A stretch of DNA of 64,000 bases from NCBI GenBank assembly GCA_903813345.2, contig CAIIXF020000010.1, positions 18,427,181 to 18,491,180 on the forward strand, given 5' to 3'. The notes below the pieces were generated by a model that saw nothing but the letters and a program-made list of their open reading frames with translations, was not told the origin of the DNA and searched no databases. Source of the stretch: Owenia fusiformis (Eukaryota; Annelida; Polychaeta; Sabellida; Oweniidae). How positions within the stretch are numbered: the first letter of the stretch is position 1; every line of letters starts with the position of its first letter. Below, one piece after another: positions 34,101 to 49,100 of this stretch. The translations under genes were made by a program, and so were the position numbers.

Positions 34101-37100
34101 CTAAAATGAATGCTTTTATTAAGCTTTGTGATGTATCATCACTAATCATCTTCAGTTATGATCTAATATACATCTGCTTTAAATGATACAAAAATACCTC
34201 TCTTATCAGATTTCATGAAATAATCTACGAATAGATTGATTACGCTTCTTCAAAAAGAGCTTCATCTTAGCCATAGAGTAAATATAATATTATTCACATC
34301 TGGTCCTATACCAAAGTGACCCTAGCCGCAATTTAAACCATTTGGGGATGAATGTTCATCTCACTTACATTCTACTAGTGGTTATAAGAGATGTGATAAA
34401 CACAACTTTAATTTGGCATACTCTTTTCCAGTTTGATTGAAAACTATATTGTACCTGGTACCTTAGAAATCTAATATGATGTTTTGACCTAAACTTGACT
34501 GAACTATTTCATGCTACAGTTTCATATATTCAAACTAAAATATTATTCAGTAATTTATTTTTTGATGTTAGATTGATATGAATATATAAATTTATATGTA
34601 ATCACTAACAGAAGCAAACAAGAATAGATGACATAAAAAAGAAAAATAAACAAACAATACACTAATAGTCTTACCCCTCTGATTTACAATGAAATCCAGT
34701 ACCTCTGTCAAATCCTAATATTTAAATGATAACACTAATTGAGTGTGAATTCTAGTGTTTAATGCCTGGTTATAAAAATGAATAAATGAATCAAACCACA
34801 AAAATTCCTGGCGTCTGTTAGGAGGAAACAGATTGCTGGATTAAGGAAATAATTTCATACTCTACTATTTATGATGTGCTTGACTTGTTTGATCATGTGA
34901 TCAAGTTGTTTGATCATGTGATCCATGTGTTATTCTACTTGGCTCCTCTTTGAGGTGAACTAATGGACTAATTCTGTACAATAATTAAACATTCATCAAT
35001 ACCTTTCAAACGTGGTACATTATTGATTAGCAATTCTTAAGAGATGTTAAAACTAGATCAAAGACTTTTCTAATTTGTGATTCATTTCTCAAAACAAGAA
35101 CACATAAAGATCAAAGAGTATGAGATGCAATAAAACAACAATAAAATAAAAATATTTTTGTAACTTACAATGGCACCAATTTTGATTTTGGCAAAGAGTC
35201 TGCCTTTGTATCAAATCTCTATCCAACCCACACACAAATAACTTCCTCTTCCATTTTGGGATAGAGACGGCACAGGGACGAAGTATACCAATAACTACAT
35301 ATCAAAATCAATACTGGATCAAAACAGCTGTATTAGTGCCATTTTGGCAATTTCTAAAAATAATACTTTAAACCAACCAATTTTCTGCTTAGCCAAAAAG
35401 CCCCAGACAGCAATTATAGAAGAATGGTTTGCCAAGCCTATCTAAATATTTGTAAATCTTAACAAACTGAGATGAACAAATGATTTCATTACATGCTCTT
35501 TCTATCATAACATGAAATAAATAAGACTGTATCAAACAAAGAACACACTACTCAATGAAACATTTATGTCTAGGATTTGGTCATATGTGCATTTATGATG
35601 ATGAAAAAACCTTGTATAAAATCATTGTGAGATATCAGATCAGTTCAATCAATCAATTCCTTTTATATTATAGTCGGAAAACTGTGAATCTGAGTAAAAT
35701 GACCATCCTTCTTCAAATGACTTCATTCATGTTTCTTTTATGGCAAGAAGTGAAATACCCTTGGACCAAGGATGAAAAGGATGGTATAATAATCACTTCA
35801 AGTCAATCTCAGTTGCAAGAACTTAGCCATCACTTTTCTCCTCTCTGGGGCAAGTTAACATCTTGATCCAGATGGAGAGCAGGGGAGAAAGCCATTTCAG
35901 GATTCTCAGCACTGAGTCACGACCAACACTGGGACTAAGGTCACAGTTTCCAATTATGAGTTTGACATATTACATTCAAAAGACATTTTTCATAAATTAT
36001 ATTAATAACTTCTAACATGCAATGCATCTTCATTCTCTGGTTAGATTGATGCATCCACAATGACATAACCATGGTGATGTATGATTAAATGAATATTCAT
36101 CAAGAAAGATGATGAGTCTATCATACTAAAATTCTAGAAAATCTTATGTTTATGAAAGAAACACAGTAAAATCTGAATAATCCAAAGACCACTGAGACTA
36201 ACCAAAAAAGCTTGGATAAGCGGGTGTTCGCATTTCAAGGTTTTATAACAATACCAGTGAATAGGAGATAATGGAATTGGGACTGGGAAAAAATTTTCAC
36301 ATTGAGAGGTGTTCAGATTACAAAGATAATTCAGATGTACAGGTTTTACTGTAGACACTGTACTGCCTCAAAGAATATTTCATTTGCAATTCTTAGAAAT
36401 TCCATTCCAGTCATCCTAATAAATACAAGAGCTCTAACTGCAGTAGACTGTGCAACAATTTAATAAGTGACATTGATGAGGAGCTAATCAATATGAGAAA
36501 GGTGTCTTTAGCTAATGTGATATTGTCAGTTCACTCACATCCTGGTTGAAACACAATTTATTCTCGGCATTATGTATTCTAGAAGACACTCTCCCTTTAA
36601 ATGGATTTGTCTGTGGGAATATATGAATTAACTCTCAACAGATATAAGGGGGTAAGATGAGGTTGATACCCTAGATCCCTGAATGGTGAACATATGACAT
36701 ACATGTATGTCCAACATATAATAAGGGAAGACAAACCTCTTATTTTATTCAGGTACTATTTCATCTGAAATGTCCCAAAATTTTTTTAATTATTATTATT
36801 ATTATTAAAATATTTTATTATAGTGTCACTAGTGTTAAAAGTATACATACAATGTCAAATACAAAGTAAACTAAAACACTACCAGCCGGTGTCGGCTTAT
36901 GAGACACTTAGGTCCTTCTACAATCTGGAACAATGTCCATTAAATAAATATACTATTCTATAATATACAATTATTGCACTGTTCAAATATAATATCAGCA
37001 TGTTTTTAGAGTAAGCATTTTAAGTTGACTAGAATAAATATCTGTTGAGCATTTGTTTTGATCATTTCAGACCCTCTCAATATTGAAGTTCCTTTTTTGC

Positions 37101-40100
37101 CACATTTTAAATAGAGTTGAAGCCAATAAATTTTGGATGTTTTTGTCATGCATAAGACTGATCAGTGTACCCAGGCCATCATTTGAGTTAATGTTTATAT
37201 GGGGGGCTGTTACTTTAACATTGTCATAAAACTCTTTCCTGATGTCCTTATAATGTTCACATTGAGTCAAAAAGTGTATCTCATCCTCAATACAATCATT
37301 ATCACAGAGAATACATTTTCGTTCTTGCACCGGTGTATTGTTCCATCTACCTGTCTCTATATTTAAGTGGAGACTTCCTGTTCGGAACTGAGCAAGTATT
37401 CTCCTGTGTTGTCTGGGCATTCTGTTTTTTAAGTACTGTTCAGTCACCACACCATATTTAAATTGACGGAATGTCCTAAGTTTGTTTCCATTTGCTTCAT
37501 TATTTTTGTCATCCCATATGTTGGTTAGGAATGTGTCATTTTGATTCAGGTAATGTTTCAGTGCATTAAGAGCAAGTTTGGTTGAGACGTTTGTGCCATT
37601 TGTTATTGGGACTCCTCCTTTAACTAATAACTGCTGTGTTTTATAGTCCCAGCTAGACTTTCTCTTTGCAGACCATAAATGTATTTTGTGATTTGTCCTG
37701 GTTCTATCCATATTGTGAAGCCTCAAGTAAAGTCTAGCACATTCAATATGTTGCTTATCGAGGAGAGATGACCAACCTAGGTCTCCCCTTACTGCCTCAT
37801 TGCTAGTTTTTGGGCTCACCCCCAGGAACATCTTGCCAGCTCGGTTTTGGATGTTGTTCAGAGGTCTGCGTTCATGCAGACCCACAATAGAACAGCCGTA
37901 ATTAATTATGGGCTGGACTAAGTTATCATACAGTTAATTTAATTAATATAACTTTCCTAAATATGTTATGGTCAAATTAAGAAACTGCATTTAATTGCAG
38001 ACACATATTATCAATTTAACATTTCCTCAACATCAGTAATGTAGCTATCTACTCGACTCAATGTTACTACACAAAATCGTTCAAGAATATTTGATCCATG
38101 ACGATGTGTCAAACCACACACTTCTAAACATCTTAGAGAAAAAACAAGCAGAAATACAATACATGGATCTTGCTGAATGACCTCATGCCCTATAAATATT
38201 TATGTTTTCACTCACAGGGTATCATGGTATCTGGTACTGTCATCTAGGCCCCAAACCACATCCCAGCAGCTTACCACAAATAAAAGGTTAAAAGTTCCAA
38301 TAACATGGATAACAACAGTTTATTTACTGGTGACTAACTCAAAGGCTCCTAACGTTACATTTCGAACCTTACCTCATTTCCAAATATATCAAGGTACCTG
38401 ATTTTCTCATAATTTAAGAGGCCACTTATGTTCAGAGGAGATTCCATACAATATGTTTTTGATGTTCTTAAGCCTTATTTTTTATTGAATCACAACTTTG
38501 AATTTGAAATCATTGGCATACTATGAAAACCAAGCTTTATGGGTCCTTATACCTTACCTAGCGAAACCACTCCTAACCTACACATTCATTACCAGATATA
38601 TTGCTTATACTTATACTTTCAAGTAGTTTGACTTCTCAGAAGGTAAACAACATATATATAAGTCTTCTATTAGTCATGAAGGTTACAGAGGCTAATGTCC
38701 AAGTCATGATATGACTGTTGAGGGTCAGAGGTTAAGTAGAAAACCTCCTATAATGTGAACCCCATGATCCAGAAACCATTTCTTATAATCATGTTTTTTA
38801 CATTTTGCCTCTGGAGTAAAACCTGAGTGTTCATGTTAGAACTATATGGACATGTATTTTTTGTAAATATGTTGGTTTTGATAAGGTAGACTTTTTATCT
38901 AATTTTTATGATTGTAAATACCTATTACCGATGATGTTGGTAATATTTTCATATTTTAAGTAGATATTTACAAGATATGGTGAAACTTTTTTAAGTGCCG
39001 AACAGAGTCAGATCTTTCGATCAAAATTTATTAAACAATTCTATCACTTACCTTTTCAAACTTCATATCTCAACAAACTTGAATCAGCTATCCTTAAGTA
39101 ATTATATAAATCATTTATTAGTTTTACACGACGCACAATAACCCCACATCTGAAACATGGTCATGATGGTAATTTAATAACAACAAACCTTAGACACAGC
39201 ATGGAGAAACAGTTCAATTCAGTGCTTGCCCAGCATCTTTCACAATATGACAACTATATATATGAAGTTCAGCTACAGTATATCCAGCTTAGATATGTCC
39301 TAGTAAGTGAATGTTACTTTATCTAGTAGTACTATATCGTGAAACCTCTCTCCAGTTTTATTTCACCTTACTGAAAACCATACTGAATCATCCACTTAAA
39401 GACGTCTCATGATACTGAAGAGATACACTAGAAGGCCAGTATTATTATAAACACCAGCCTACATATTTAAGTACAAATGAAAGTGTCCATTAGTGTACCA
39501 TGTAGGTAGGTAGTTAGTACATCCAGTCTGCCAAGCTAAGCCAGGGTAATCTGATTTGGAAACCCTATTCAACTGCCATTCCGTACTTAGAAATAAGTGA
39601 TTCACTTTACTTGATCAGGTGCAATAAAATAAGTGCATTATCCAATCATTGATACAGGGTGTCCACTCGTTTAACTGCCTTTATTTTGATACAGGGCGTC
39701 CACTTGTTTAACTGCCTTTATTTCCTTTCATCATTGTGTTAAGTGCAATTAATTTTCTTAATTTGCGTCTTCTGTTAAGCTAACAGTACATAACTAAGGT
39801 TAATTAGTGTTTTTCTACATTAATCATATCTACTTATGTATGTAATGTTTTTTAATTACTTAATAACAGTAAGTAGCATAATCTGTTATTTACCTGTACG
39901 TAACTTCCATACTGTTAGAAGCCAGTGTATTTTTTTCAGTCATATGTAAAACCTTGGTGGGTCAAGATACATAACTTCCCAGGCAGGTAATTCTAAACTG
40001 ATTTGCCGTGAAGGTTAATGATTTGCTTTGATAGTCCTACTGTGTCTATCTACCTGTATAATGCAGTGTAATTACCTGCATAACATTATATTACCCTTAT

Positions 40101-43100
40101 CAGCTGCATATCATGTAATGTCAAAGTTTTCAAATGGGATTTTCTTTACCGAAAAGAGAGTAGAATATTACTGCTAGATCAATTACAAATACGGCTTAGG
40201 TAAAATGAATCCCGTTATCATTTCATCAACAAATACCTGAAATTTCAAGCTTACACTCATATTTTCTTATCCAGTTTTTGTTTCTCAAGAAAACATCTGT
40301 AGGATCACGTTTCCCGTTTCCATGGTAACATATCAAGCAATTTGTTATAATTTATCACAACATGATTTTTAACTTATCTTACATGATCTTAACACGATTA
40401 TTAGATTAAATAAAGTAATATGTCACTCCAGATATATAAATACGTTTTCCTTACCTTATAATCGAAACATCGTGATATGAATGCCAATAACTGGACTACA
40501 TATTTATTTATGTGTTAGCATCTATGATCTCTACATCCTCCTACTACCCAAGAGCAATAGTTGACATTCTGATGAATACAATCCTCCTTTATTAATAATC
40601 CCACCTGAAGAACTTACAGAAAGTCTAGAAGTCTGTTCTTACAGAACTTATGTGGAGCTCTTCTAAAGTTTGGACAATAGATGATAGAATTCTACCTAGA
40701 CTCAATGTCTGTATATGTTTACATATATAAACTCAAGATTCTTGATTATAGGTAAATAGGCTACTTTGATCTGTATTTACCAAACATTTCAGGAGGGATT
40801 AGGAGAGTTCACTGGCTTTCACCGCAGTCACAATACTTTAAGGATTATTTCAGATGTGTCCCAAAGTTTTAAGTCTCTATGACTGAATACTTAAGATGTC
40901 TGAAGTGAATATTGTTATTTCAGTCATGACCCCTATGAAGCCACTCACATTTTTCACAAAGACCACATAAGTACTGAAATTATTAAACAAACAAAAAACG
41001 ATCAATAACAATGCTATGGAATCTAAAAAATTGCTATACCTGCACATGTTATTTTCCGGTTCAAAATAGAGTATGAAGGCATGTGTGTTTTTCCTTGCTT
41101 TTTCATGAAAGTTGTTGTTGTTGTTGTTATTGTTTTATTTCAGTTTATAATAAAATCATATACATCAAATAAGATGGAAGACCCCCTAATGGGAGTATTA
41201 TCCATATTACAACGTAAAATAATGAAAAAAAAATTACAAAATGTCTACACACCACTGAACCCCATCTCCACCTCAGTCCCCCCCCACAACTACATGTACG
41301 ATGCCTTTAGAAAAAGAACAGTTGATCGAGTGCCAGAAATGTGTCTCAGGATAAACTGAATAGTATGGGTCAGTTTAAGGTCATGTTTATTGATATATGT
41401 TAATTTTGTGGTCATCTTCAACACTGAATGTTTAGTTATGCATTTAATCATAACCTTTGCTTTGATATGATAATGTTGAAGGAAAGATGCACTATTGAAT
41501 TTACTGATTTGTTATTGTTATTTCCTTGTTCTTCCATTTAGACCAATGGTTTATGATTTATTAAATATTGCTTCAGTTTTGTCTTAAAGTGTGATACAGA
41601 ATTGATTCGAAGTAAATCTCCAGGTACATCATTCCATATATCAGTTCCTTGTTTACATATCGAGAATTTTCCAATATCAGTTCTATACTTTGCTGGTCGA
41701 AGTTTATATTCTTGTCTTGTGGAATGATCATGAATTTCATTACTAGGAGTAAAATAATATTTGAATTGCCTCTTACAGGGTTTGTTTACGCCTTTAATGC
41801 ATTTAAAAACATAAACTGCAATATTCATGTACACTATTTGAAATACATTCAGGATATTGGCTCTTTTGAAATGTGGGAGTGTGTGATCTCTAGGTTGGCA
41901 GTTTATATCGAAAATTCGAATAAATTGTTTCTGTAGTCTGTGTAACTTGGTCAAATAAGATGGAGGGACAGTCCCCCAAATTATGCAGTTATAGTTCAAG
42001 TATGAATAAATAAGTGAATAATATATTGTTTTCAAAGCTTTACCATCTAAATTGAATTTTACCCTATGAAGTACACCTAATGTTTTTGAAATTTTTGTTT
42101 CAATGTGTTTAATATGAGGTTTCCACGATAATGTTTCATCTATAAGTACGCCAAGAAAGTTTCCAACTATAGTTCTATCTAAAAGTGAGTTATTCATGTA
42201 GATTTTTATTTTTTCATGTTCAATTACTTTTTTTGGAGACCTGAATAAGATATAATTTGTTTTTGTTGGATTTAATGCGAGTTTGTTGCACTTAAACCAT
42301 TCATTAATTACAGAAAGTTCCTCATTTACTGTGGTATTGAGGTCATCAAGATTGTTACCAGAAAATAGTATATTTGTATCGTCTGCATATAGAAACATTT
42401 CTGCAGCCTCTGAAGATCTGTAAAGGTCATTTATATAAATAATAAACAAAAGAGGCCCTAGAATTGTTCCTTGTGGAACACCGTAAAATTTCATTGTCTC
42501 TTTTAGAATATCTAGTAAGAGGTCAATGTCAATCTGGTATTGTTGAGAAACTTATTATTATTTTGTTCCAGAAAATAGAAATAGAAATTTTCAAAAATGT
42601 TTTTGTTACACCAGTTCCTTAACCTTTAGCGTGCTGCCGGCGGACTCGTCCGCCGAGACTAAAATGTCTCTCACAACTGCCGGCGGACCCGTCCGCCCGA
42701 TTTCAAACTTTTAAAAACTTTACTTTTTCGCGCCATTCGTATTGTCCAATTAGATTGCCCGATTTATTCAGTGCCTAACATGACTTCCTGTTGACCTAGA
42801 AATGGCGATATTTCGAAAAATAATTCTCAATTCAACAATTTAAACAGTGTTTTAGTCGTTTTTAGTGAACGAATCGTACAAAATGGCGGACAAATACGAT
42901 CACAACGAAAATGTGGAGGAAATGAATTACGATTTCGAGCTCTTTAGGCTTTTGGAAGCCGATAACGGTCATCGAAAATAGAAACTAGAATATTTTCTGA
43001 ATTGAAAAATTGAACATTCGATCGCTGCAAATTCAGATTTGGAGTCTGACCAGACGAAGAGGCGGAGCGGCGGATTCCGGAGGAGTATTCATGGTATATT

Positions 43101-46100
43101 TATGCCCAGTCGTGTTAATGTACGAAAAAATTCATGACAACATTTTTTTCATGAGCCAGGCCACTGTATCTTCCCTTTGTGAAAATTTTATCCAGATTCA
43201 TTCAGTAGTTATTGAGATATTAATTATTTAGTCCAGGTATATCATTTTTTGCACTCTTTGAAAAATAAGCCAGTTGCGTGGGATATATTTGCTGAAATAA
43301 GGCAGCATGGTAAAGGTTAAATAAGTGACATTGGTCTTGTAACAGTGTAACTGGGCCTCAAAAATGATGCAATGAAAACACCTTGCTTCTAAAGCCCATG
43401 TCAGGGTCCTTAAACTTTCAAGTGCAGTTCCAACTCATCCAAACTATGAGAAAACATATCTTACCATACTACTAAAGAAAATCTCTGGCTCCTTAAAACT
43501 ACATTTTGTGCATATCCTCATATGAGTACCAGTTTGTTACACCTAAGCTATCACCAGTATCAATGAAAACATCCTCTATGCTCCAGGTCTTTAGCTGGAC
43601 AGAATTTGTTACTCATGGCTCATTATCGGTCTGAGGTAATAGAAACAGAAATACAAGATGAATTGATACCCTGGAGACTCCACTTGAGAGATACAAACAC
43701 TTTCCTTTCACCAAATCCTAAGGAGAGCATAACAAACTTATGCCTAAATCAAGTCACAATAAACAGTTTACCTGTCAACAGGAGTTTCCAGTTAAGTGGT
43801 AAACATTACTAATCAAATCTGACCAGACTGCTATGAAGTCTTTAGGAGCTCACTGTCAAACATTGTTAGTAGGGTACATCTCCCAATGGGAGAATCAATG
43901 GGGTTTATGGGGTCAGTGATATGGTTGTAAGAAATGGTAAACCAAATTGTCTAGTAGGCTGTATAGCAAATGCCATGCATAAATAAACATAGTCTGCTGA
44001 CTCCACTGGATGAATAAGTAAACTAAGTGCAAAGTAACCATCTAACAGTGAAGGACATTGATAATAGTCTACTCTGTAGCATAATAGCAAAGCATTAGTC
44101 CTGGGTTCAAATCCCACTTCAGGCCTCTCGATGTTTTGATTAGTCAGGGGTTTCACGAGAATTTCTCGCAACAGGCTAAATGAATGAAAACAACAGGCAA
44201 AATTATTGCAAATCATAAATTAACATGAAAAAGTTGAAAAGTCCCTAAAAACAACAGGCGATTTTGTGAAAACAACTGACCTCACCTGTTGCCTGCTGCT
44301 AATGAAACCCCTGTGAGTGGTGTATAAAATACTGTGGGGTGTTATCCCATGCCAGGACTAAAAGTCCTGAGAACTTCACAATCCTTTGCCTCTATTAAAA
44401 TACCTGACTTGATAAATTCCTGGGTATTGGAGCATTCTTTTTATGTAGTTAAGTTGAATCATTGGCAGAATGAGGACATTTTCCTTTTTCATCAAGAAGG
44501 ATCACACCTCTTTTGGCAGTAGATGGTGGTAGGTTTTAGAAGGGGAATTCCCTTATTATCATCTGGGCCTCTGGTGTCTGGATGTACCAATAGATGGAGG
44601 AATTTTGACAGTTGAAATAATTGAAATAGCATGCCAAATATATTGCAGCTACTGTCCTAATATCACAGATAAGCAACTTCCAGCTCTGGTTGACTTGGTG
44701 AGTCCGGATGTTTGTAAGTAATCTAACGAGTAAAAGATAGTTGACCACTCTTTTTTAGGAATGTCACGCCCTAAACAACCTAAAGCTTTATAAGATATTT
44801 TTTCATATTGACTACCATATACTCAAATGTTTTGTAAACTGATATTATATCTCTGCAGCATAACATCGTGGCCTTGGAAACATCCATATTAGGTAAAAAA
44901 CAAATTTTGTGGTTTGCCTTTATTTCTACCACACTAATGAGAGAATAATAGACAAACAACCAGCTATGTTAAGGAAAGCAGATGTGTGTGTCTCTCACTG
45001 GCCCCTACTGACAGTGTGGTCACAACCAAGCAGTCAAAACACTCTCATACCATATCTAGACTTTAGTTGGAGAGATCAAGAACAGACCTATGATGATGGA
45101 AACCATCAAATTAGTCTTCTGACTTAAAAAGAAAAGTGCCTCTGGTAAGCATATGCCTCCCCTGAGATTGCCCAAAATAATATATCCACAATATTTTTGT
45201 TTGGTCCTTAGATTCTTCAAAATGGGCCTTACTTTCTAAAAGAGACCTCTTTTATTTTCTTGAATAAAGAACATGAAAATGACCAGTTCATGTTAGTTGC
45301 AGTTAATCTAGATTTAACAGTCACAGTGACATGATGTTTAAAACTCAAGACTTCTTTGATGAATTATGTACTTTACAAATCCAAGAAGCCAAACAGCCTG
45401 CCGGATTTCCTTTAGTTGAAATCTGATGCTGATGAAACATTTTTTTTCAAAATGGTATCTTGCTGATAACAAGCTTTGGCTTTCAAATAGTACATGCACT
45501 TCCTTTGCTTATCCTGGGGCAACTATTAAAATAAGAACAAGATATTCTGGAAACTATAATGAGTAGGCGTTTTCTTACTTATTCAAACATAATTCAAAGA
45601 CACAGTAATAACATAAATAAAAAATTGGTTATTTAACAAGTCCATAGTCAGGTTTTGCCAAGGGGAGCTTCACTTTCTAAAGAAAATCCAGGGGGTTCAC
45701 TTCTAACAATTTTGGTCCAAAAAATGGCCAAAATCACTTAAAAAGTGCTCAGAATGTTGAAAAACTGCATGATTTTGAAAGAAATTTTGGGTGGGGAGAG
45801 GAGGGGGAGGGTCACTCAAACCCCCTGGCCATGGGCCTGTAAAAAGGCCTGGCAATGCTGAGTGCTGGTTTTAGAAAGGGTGGCAAAATAAACATGGCAC
45901 ATTCAATAAAACATAAATAGTCCCTATAAATGAATAGATTGTCACAATCAGATAGAGGCACAATTTAGGGATTATGTATTGGATTTAATTGTTAGACAGG
46001 AAGTTGTAAAAACCAATAACACCAAAGAATGTGACCAAAGACCTCACAAATTTTCTTTCCTATTGAAGTTTTCATATCACCTGACGGAAGAACACACATG

Positions 46101-49100
46101 TAGGAGTTCATTTTCATTTTCGTTTTGATTGGAATTTATTCAGAAAAATTGACATCCTGCATCTTTATTGAAAGGATATGTGGGGGCAGTTGATATCCTG
46201 CATATATTTAGACATCCTATACCCATCATCATTTACAATGGCTTTTGATATAAGGTCAAAACTTGATTTTTTTGCATGTGATACCAATTAATTTCTCAGA
46301 TGATGACCTCAAAAGTATACTTTTTTTGCATCTTACATTTGATATTTAATTGGGTGTTCCAGCTATTTAACATTCAAAGTACCATGATAGCAACTAGTCT
46401 TACTTAATCACAGCCTTAATAATTTATATCATTACTTATATGTTATTGGTTGTTGCGATTATACTGTTTACTCTGAGATTTCACAAGAAGCTGAAGACAA
46501 AATGCTATTTACATTGAGAAATCACCAGAGCACAATCATCAAGACACAATCACCAAGGTACAATCACCAGAGTACAATCATCATGGTACATTGGTACAAT
46601 AACCAGTGCACAATCACCAGAGCATAATTGCCAGGGCACAATCACCAGAGCACAATCACCAGGGCACAATCACCAGAGCACAATTACCAGAGCACAATCA
46701 CCAGAGCATAACAATCATGGCACAATCACTAAGGCACAATGACCAGTATACAATGACCAGAGTACAATCACCAGGGCACAGTCATGTGAAATAAAAGAGA
46801 TAAAAAAAACAAATTTTCTAAAAAGAAAAACACAAATGTAAACCACAATTAACCGAATTAGCTTTATACTGAGACAATCAAAAAAAAAATTAATGCATCA
46901 CCCAAACAGATTTTGTATTGAGACTAAACAATCTGTGTTGAGACTATTTCACCTGTCTTCAATCACTTTGAAATGAAGGAAAGACAGATGTGGCATAAAG
47001 TCTTTGTAACTGAATCACAGCAAGTAAAAACATCAGTTATTTTTATACTAGACACCTGAGCTAAACATTCCCTGATCTATATAACAGAGGCAATTTCTTT
47101 CTCAATCTCAAATCAAGAATTTCCCCTTTTGTATAATTCATAACTGTCTTTGTTTTGACTATCCCCTGTTGATTGCATATACTCATTCTGTTACAGGATT
47201 TTACTTGTTTTATGTATTCTAAATCAGTTACCATGGTGTATTTTACATGTGAGTAGACATATAGGGAGTATGATGTCAGCTGGGGTCTGCCTGTTGCATC
47301 TGCTATATGACCACCCTCACATAACATTTGAATAACAGCGAGCTTGGAGTTCGTTTTTTACAATCAGATAAGTTTTCTAGAAAAATATGCTAATGGAAGG
47401 AAAAATGTGAACCATTCAAAGTAAAGTGGAATGATGAATCACCTATAAAGCATATCAACTGACCATAGATTTTTCTTTTGGAAATTTGGACTTTTTATTC
47501 ATCCAAGTTCAGAGTTCCATAAAACTAGCAAAGCCCGTTAATTGAGAAAAATACTTATATTTACAAAATTAAGTTGCCTGAAGTCAAATAATTAAATTTT
47601 CTACTCAAATTCATATGTACCGAAGAGTGTAATTTATTTCAAGAAAAAAATTCAAATTAAATTGTCTGGAAAATTTGTCATGACACAGCAGTGAATAGAA
47701 CAGCTTTTCACCTAATATATTAGTCTGGGCTTTCCAATACAGATGACATTGAGGCAAATCATTCTTCAATGTATCAATTAATAAAAGGGTTGCCATGGTA
47801 CCCATGGGATTTGCTTAATAAGCAGATAAGTCAGCTTGATCAAAGAGACCCCATTGTAACAGTAGCAGAAAATTTGCTCATAGATAAATCATTACATGAA
47901 TACCTCAGAGACGACAGCCTATAAATAGGCCCCACTCAATCTGCTAAATGAGCTACTGGCGGCAAAGTCTGAAAATTATACCCTTCATTATGCAATATTC
48001 CTTTGTATTACTATGCCATTTTGTTATTGACCTATAATATCATTGCTACATGCCAGGATCTGAAGGAGACACTTTTATGCCACGAGTCTCATGATTAGTC
48101 TTGTGTTAAACCCTTCCCAACTAGAGAGATAGATATGAGAAGCCATGGAGAGATGCCAGACTATCTTGTGGAATTGATTATTTTCTGCAGTACAGTAAAC
48201 CTTTTAAAAATACTCTGAAAGATAATATATTTTTAATATTCTTTCACACTAGATAACAAAACCAAAAATAAATCATGAATATCATGTACTCTGAAATATT
48301 TAGCCATTTTATCCAGGGAAAATGGAAAATCAGCAAGCTAGCTGTCTATAGGTTGTCATTCTCAGCTGAGATGCTTCCAGGATTTACATACGTGAAAATT
48401 ACAAATGGGTGTTCCTTGTCTAAGATTGCAAAGAAGTGCAGAAATAAGAGCAGACACTTGGTGAAATTAAAGATCACTTTCCAATCCTTGCTTTTTTACA
48501 AACCTGAATGTTAAAACCTGCATTTCCAGATTTTAACTTGGGCCCAAATTATTCCTTAGCTCTGGCCTCCTCTCACCATAGTAACAACTTGTTTTAGTTG
48601 GGAGCTCACTAATGGTCGCAGGCCTGTCCTATTGGCTAGTGTATTCTTTACTTATATGCTCAAATATTCAATATCAAGAAATTTTAGGTATTTGCAATGA
48701 ATTTTACCTTAGATATTTTTGAAATAATTTTTAAAAGTTAATGTGAATGAACAATTTAACCCACTAAATCAATGAATCCAACGCCATCTGTTGACAGTTC
48801 TGAAGATCAATGTCTTCTTGGGGATGTGCTGTGCAGTTGACTGCATATATACCATATAATGAAATTACATTAATCAAATTATATGCCCCAAAAACATATT
48901 TTACACAATTCCACAATAAATTCGCTTTTCAAAGATATCCTCAATTCTTCATTTTATAAAGCTGCCTCGTGATGAAAACCAAACTACAAATCATGCATTA
49001 TTATGCGTAATTGTATATTATCACATCAGCAAAATCTAGATCCATAATATTAGTACAATATTCATTGATGTTTGAACGAACAATATCCTATTAATCATAT

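Noticed and set aside
43010-43231. 73-codon + strand ORF inside the piggyBac derivative, tested as transposase sequence.
   Set aside because: No catalytic Asp block or recognisable piggyBac core; treated as non-coding interior.
46606-46794. Repetitive + strand ORF (HNHQ / ITRAQ repeats).
   Set aside because: Open only because the microsatellite unit is 12 bp; no start context, splice sites or family.
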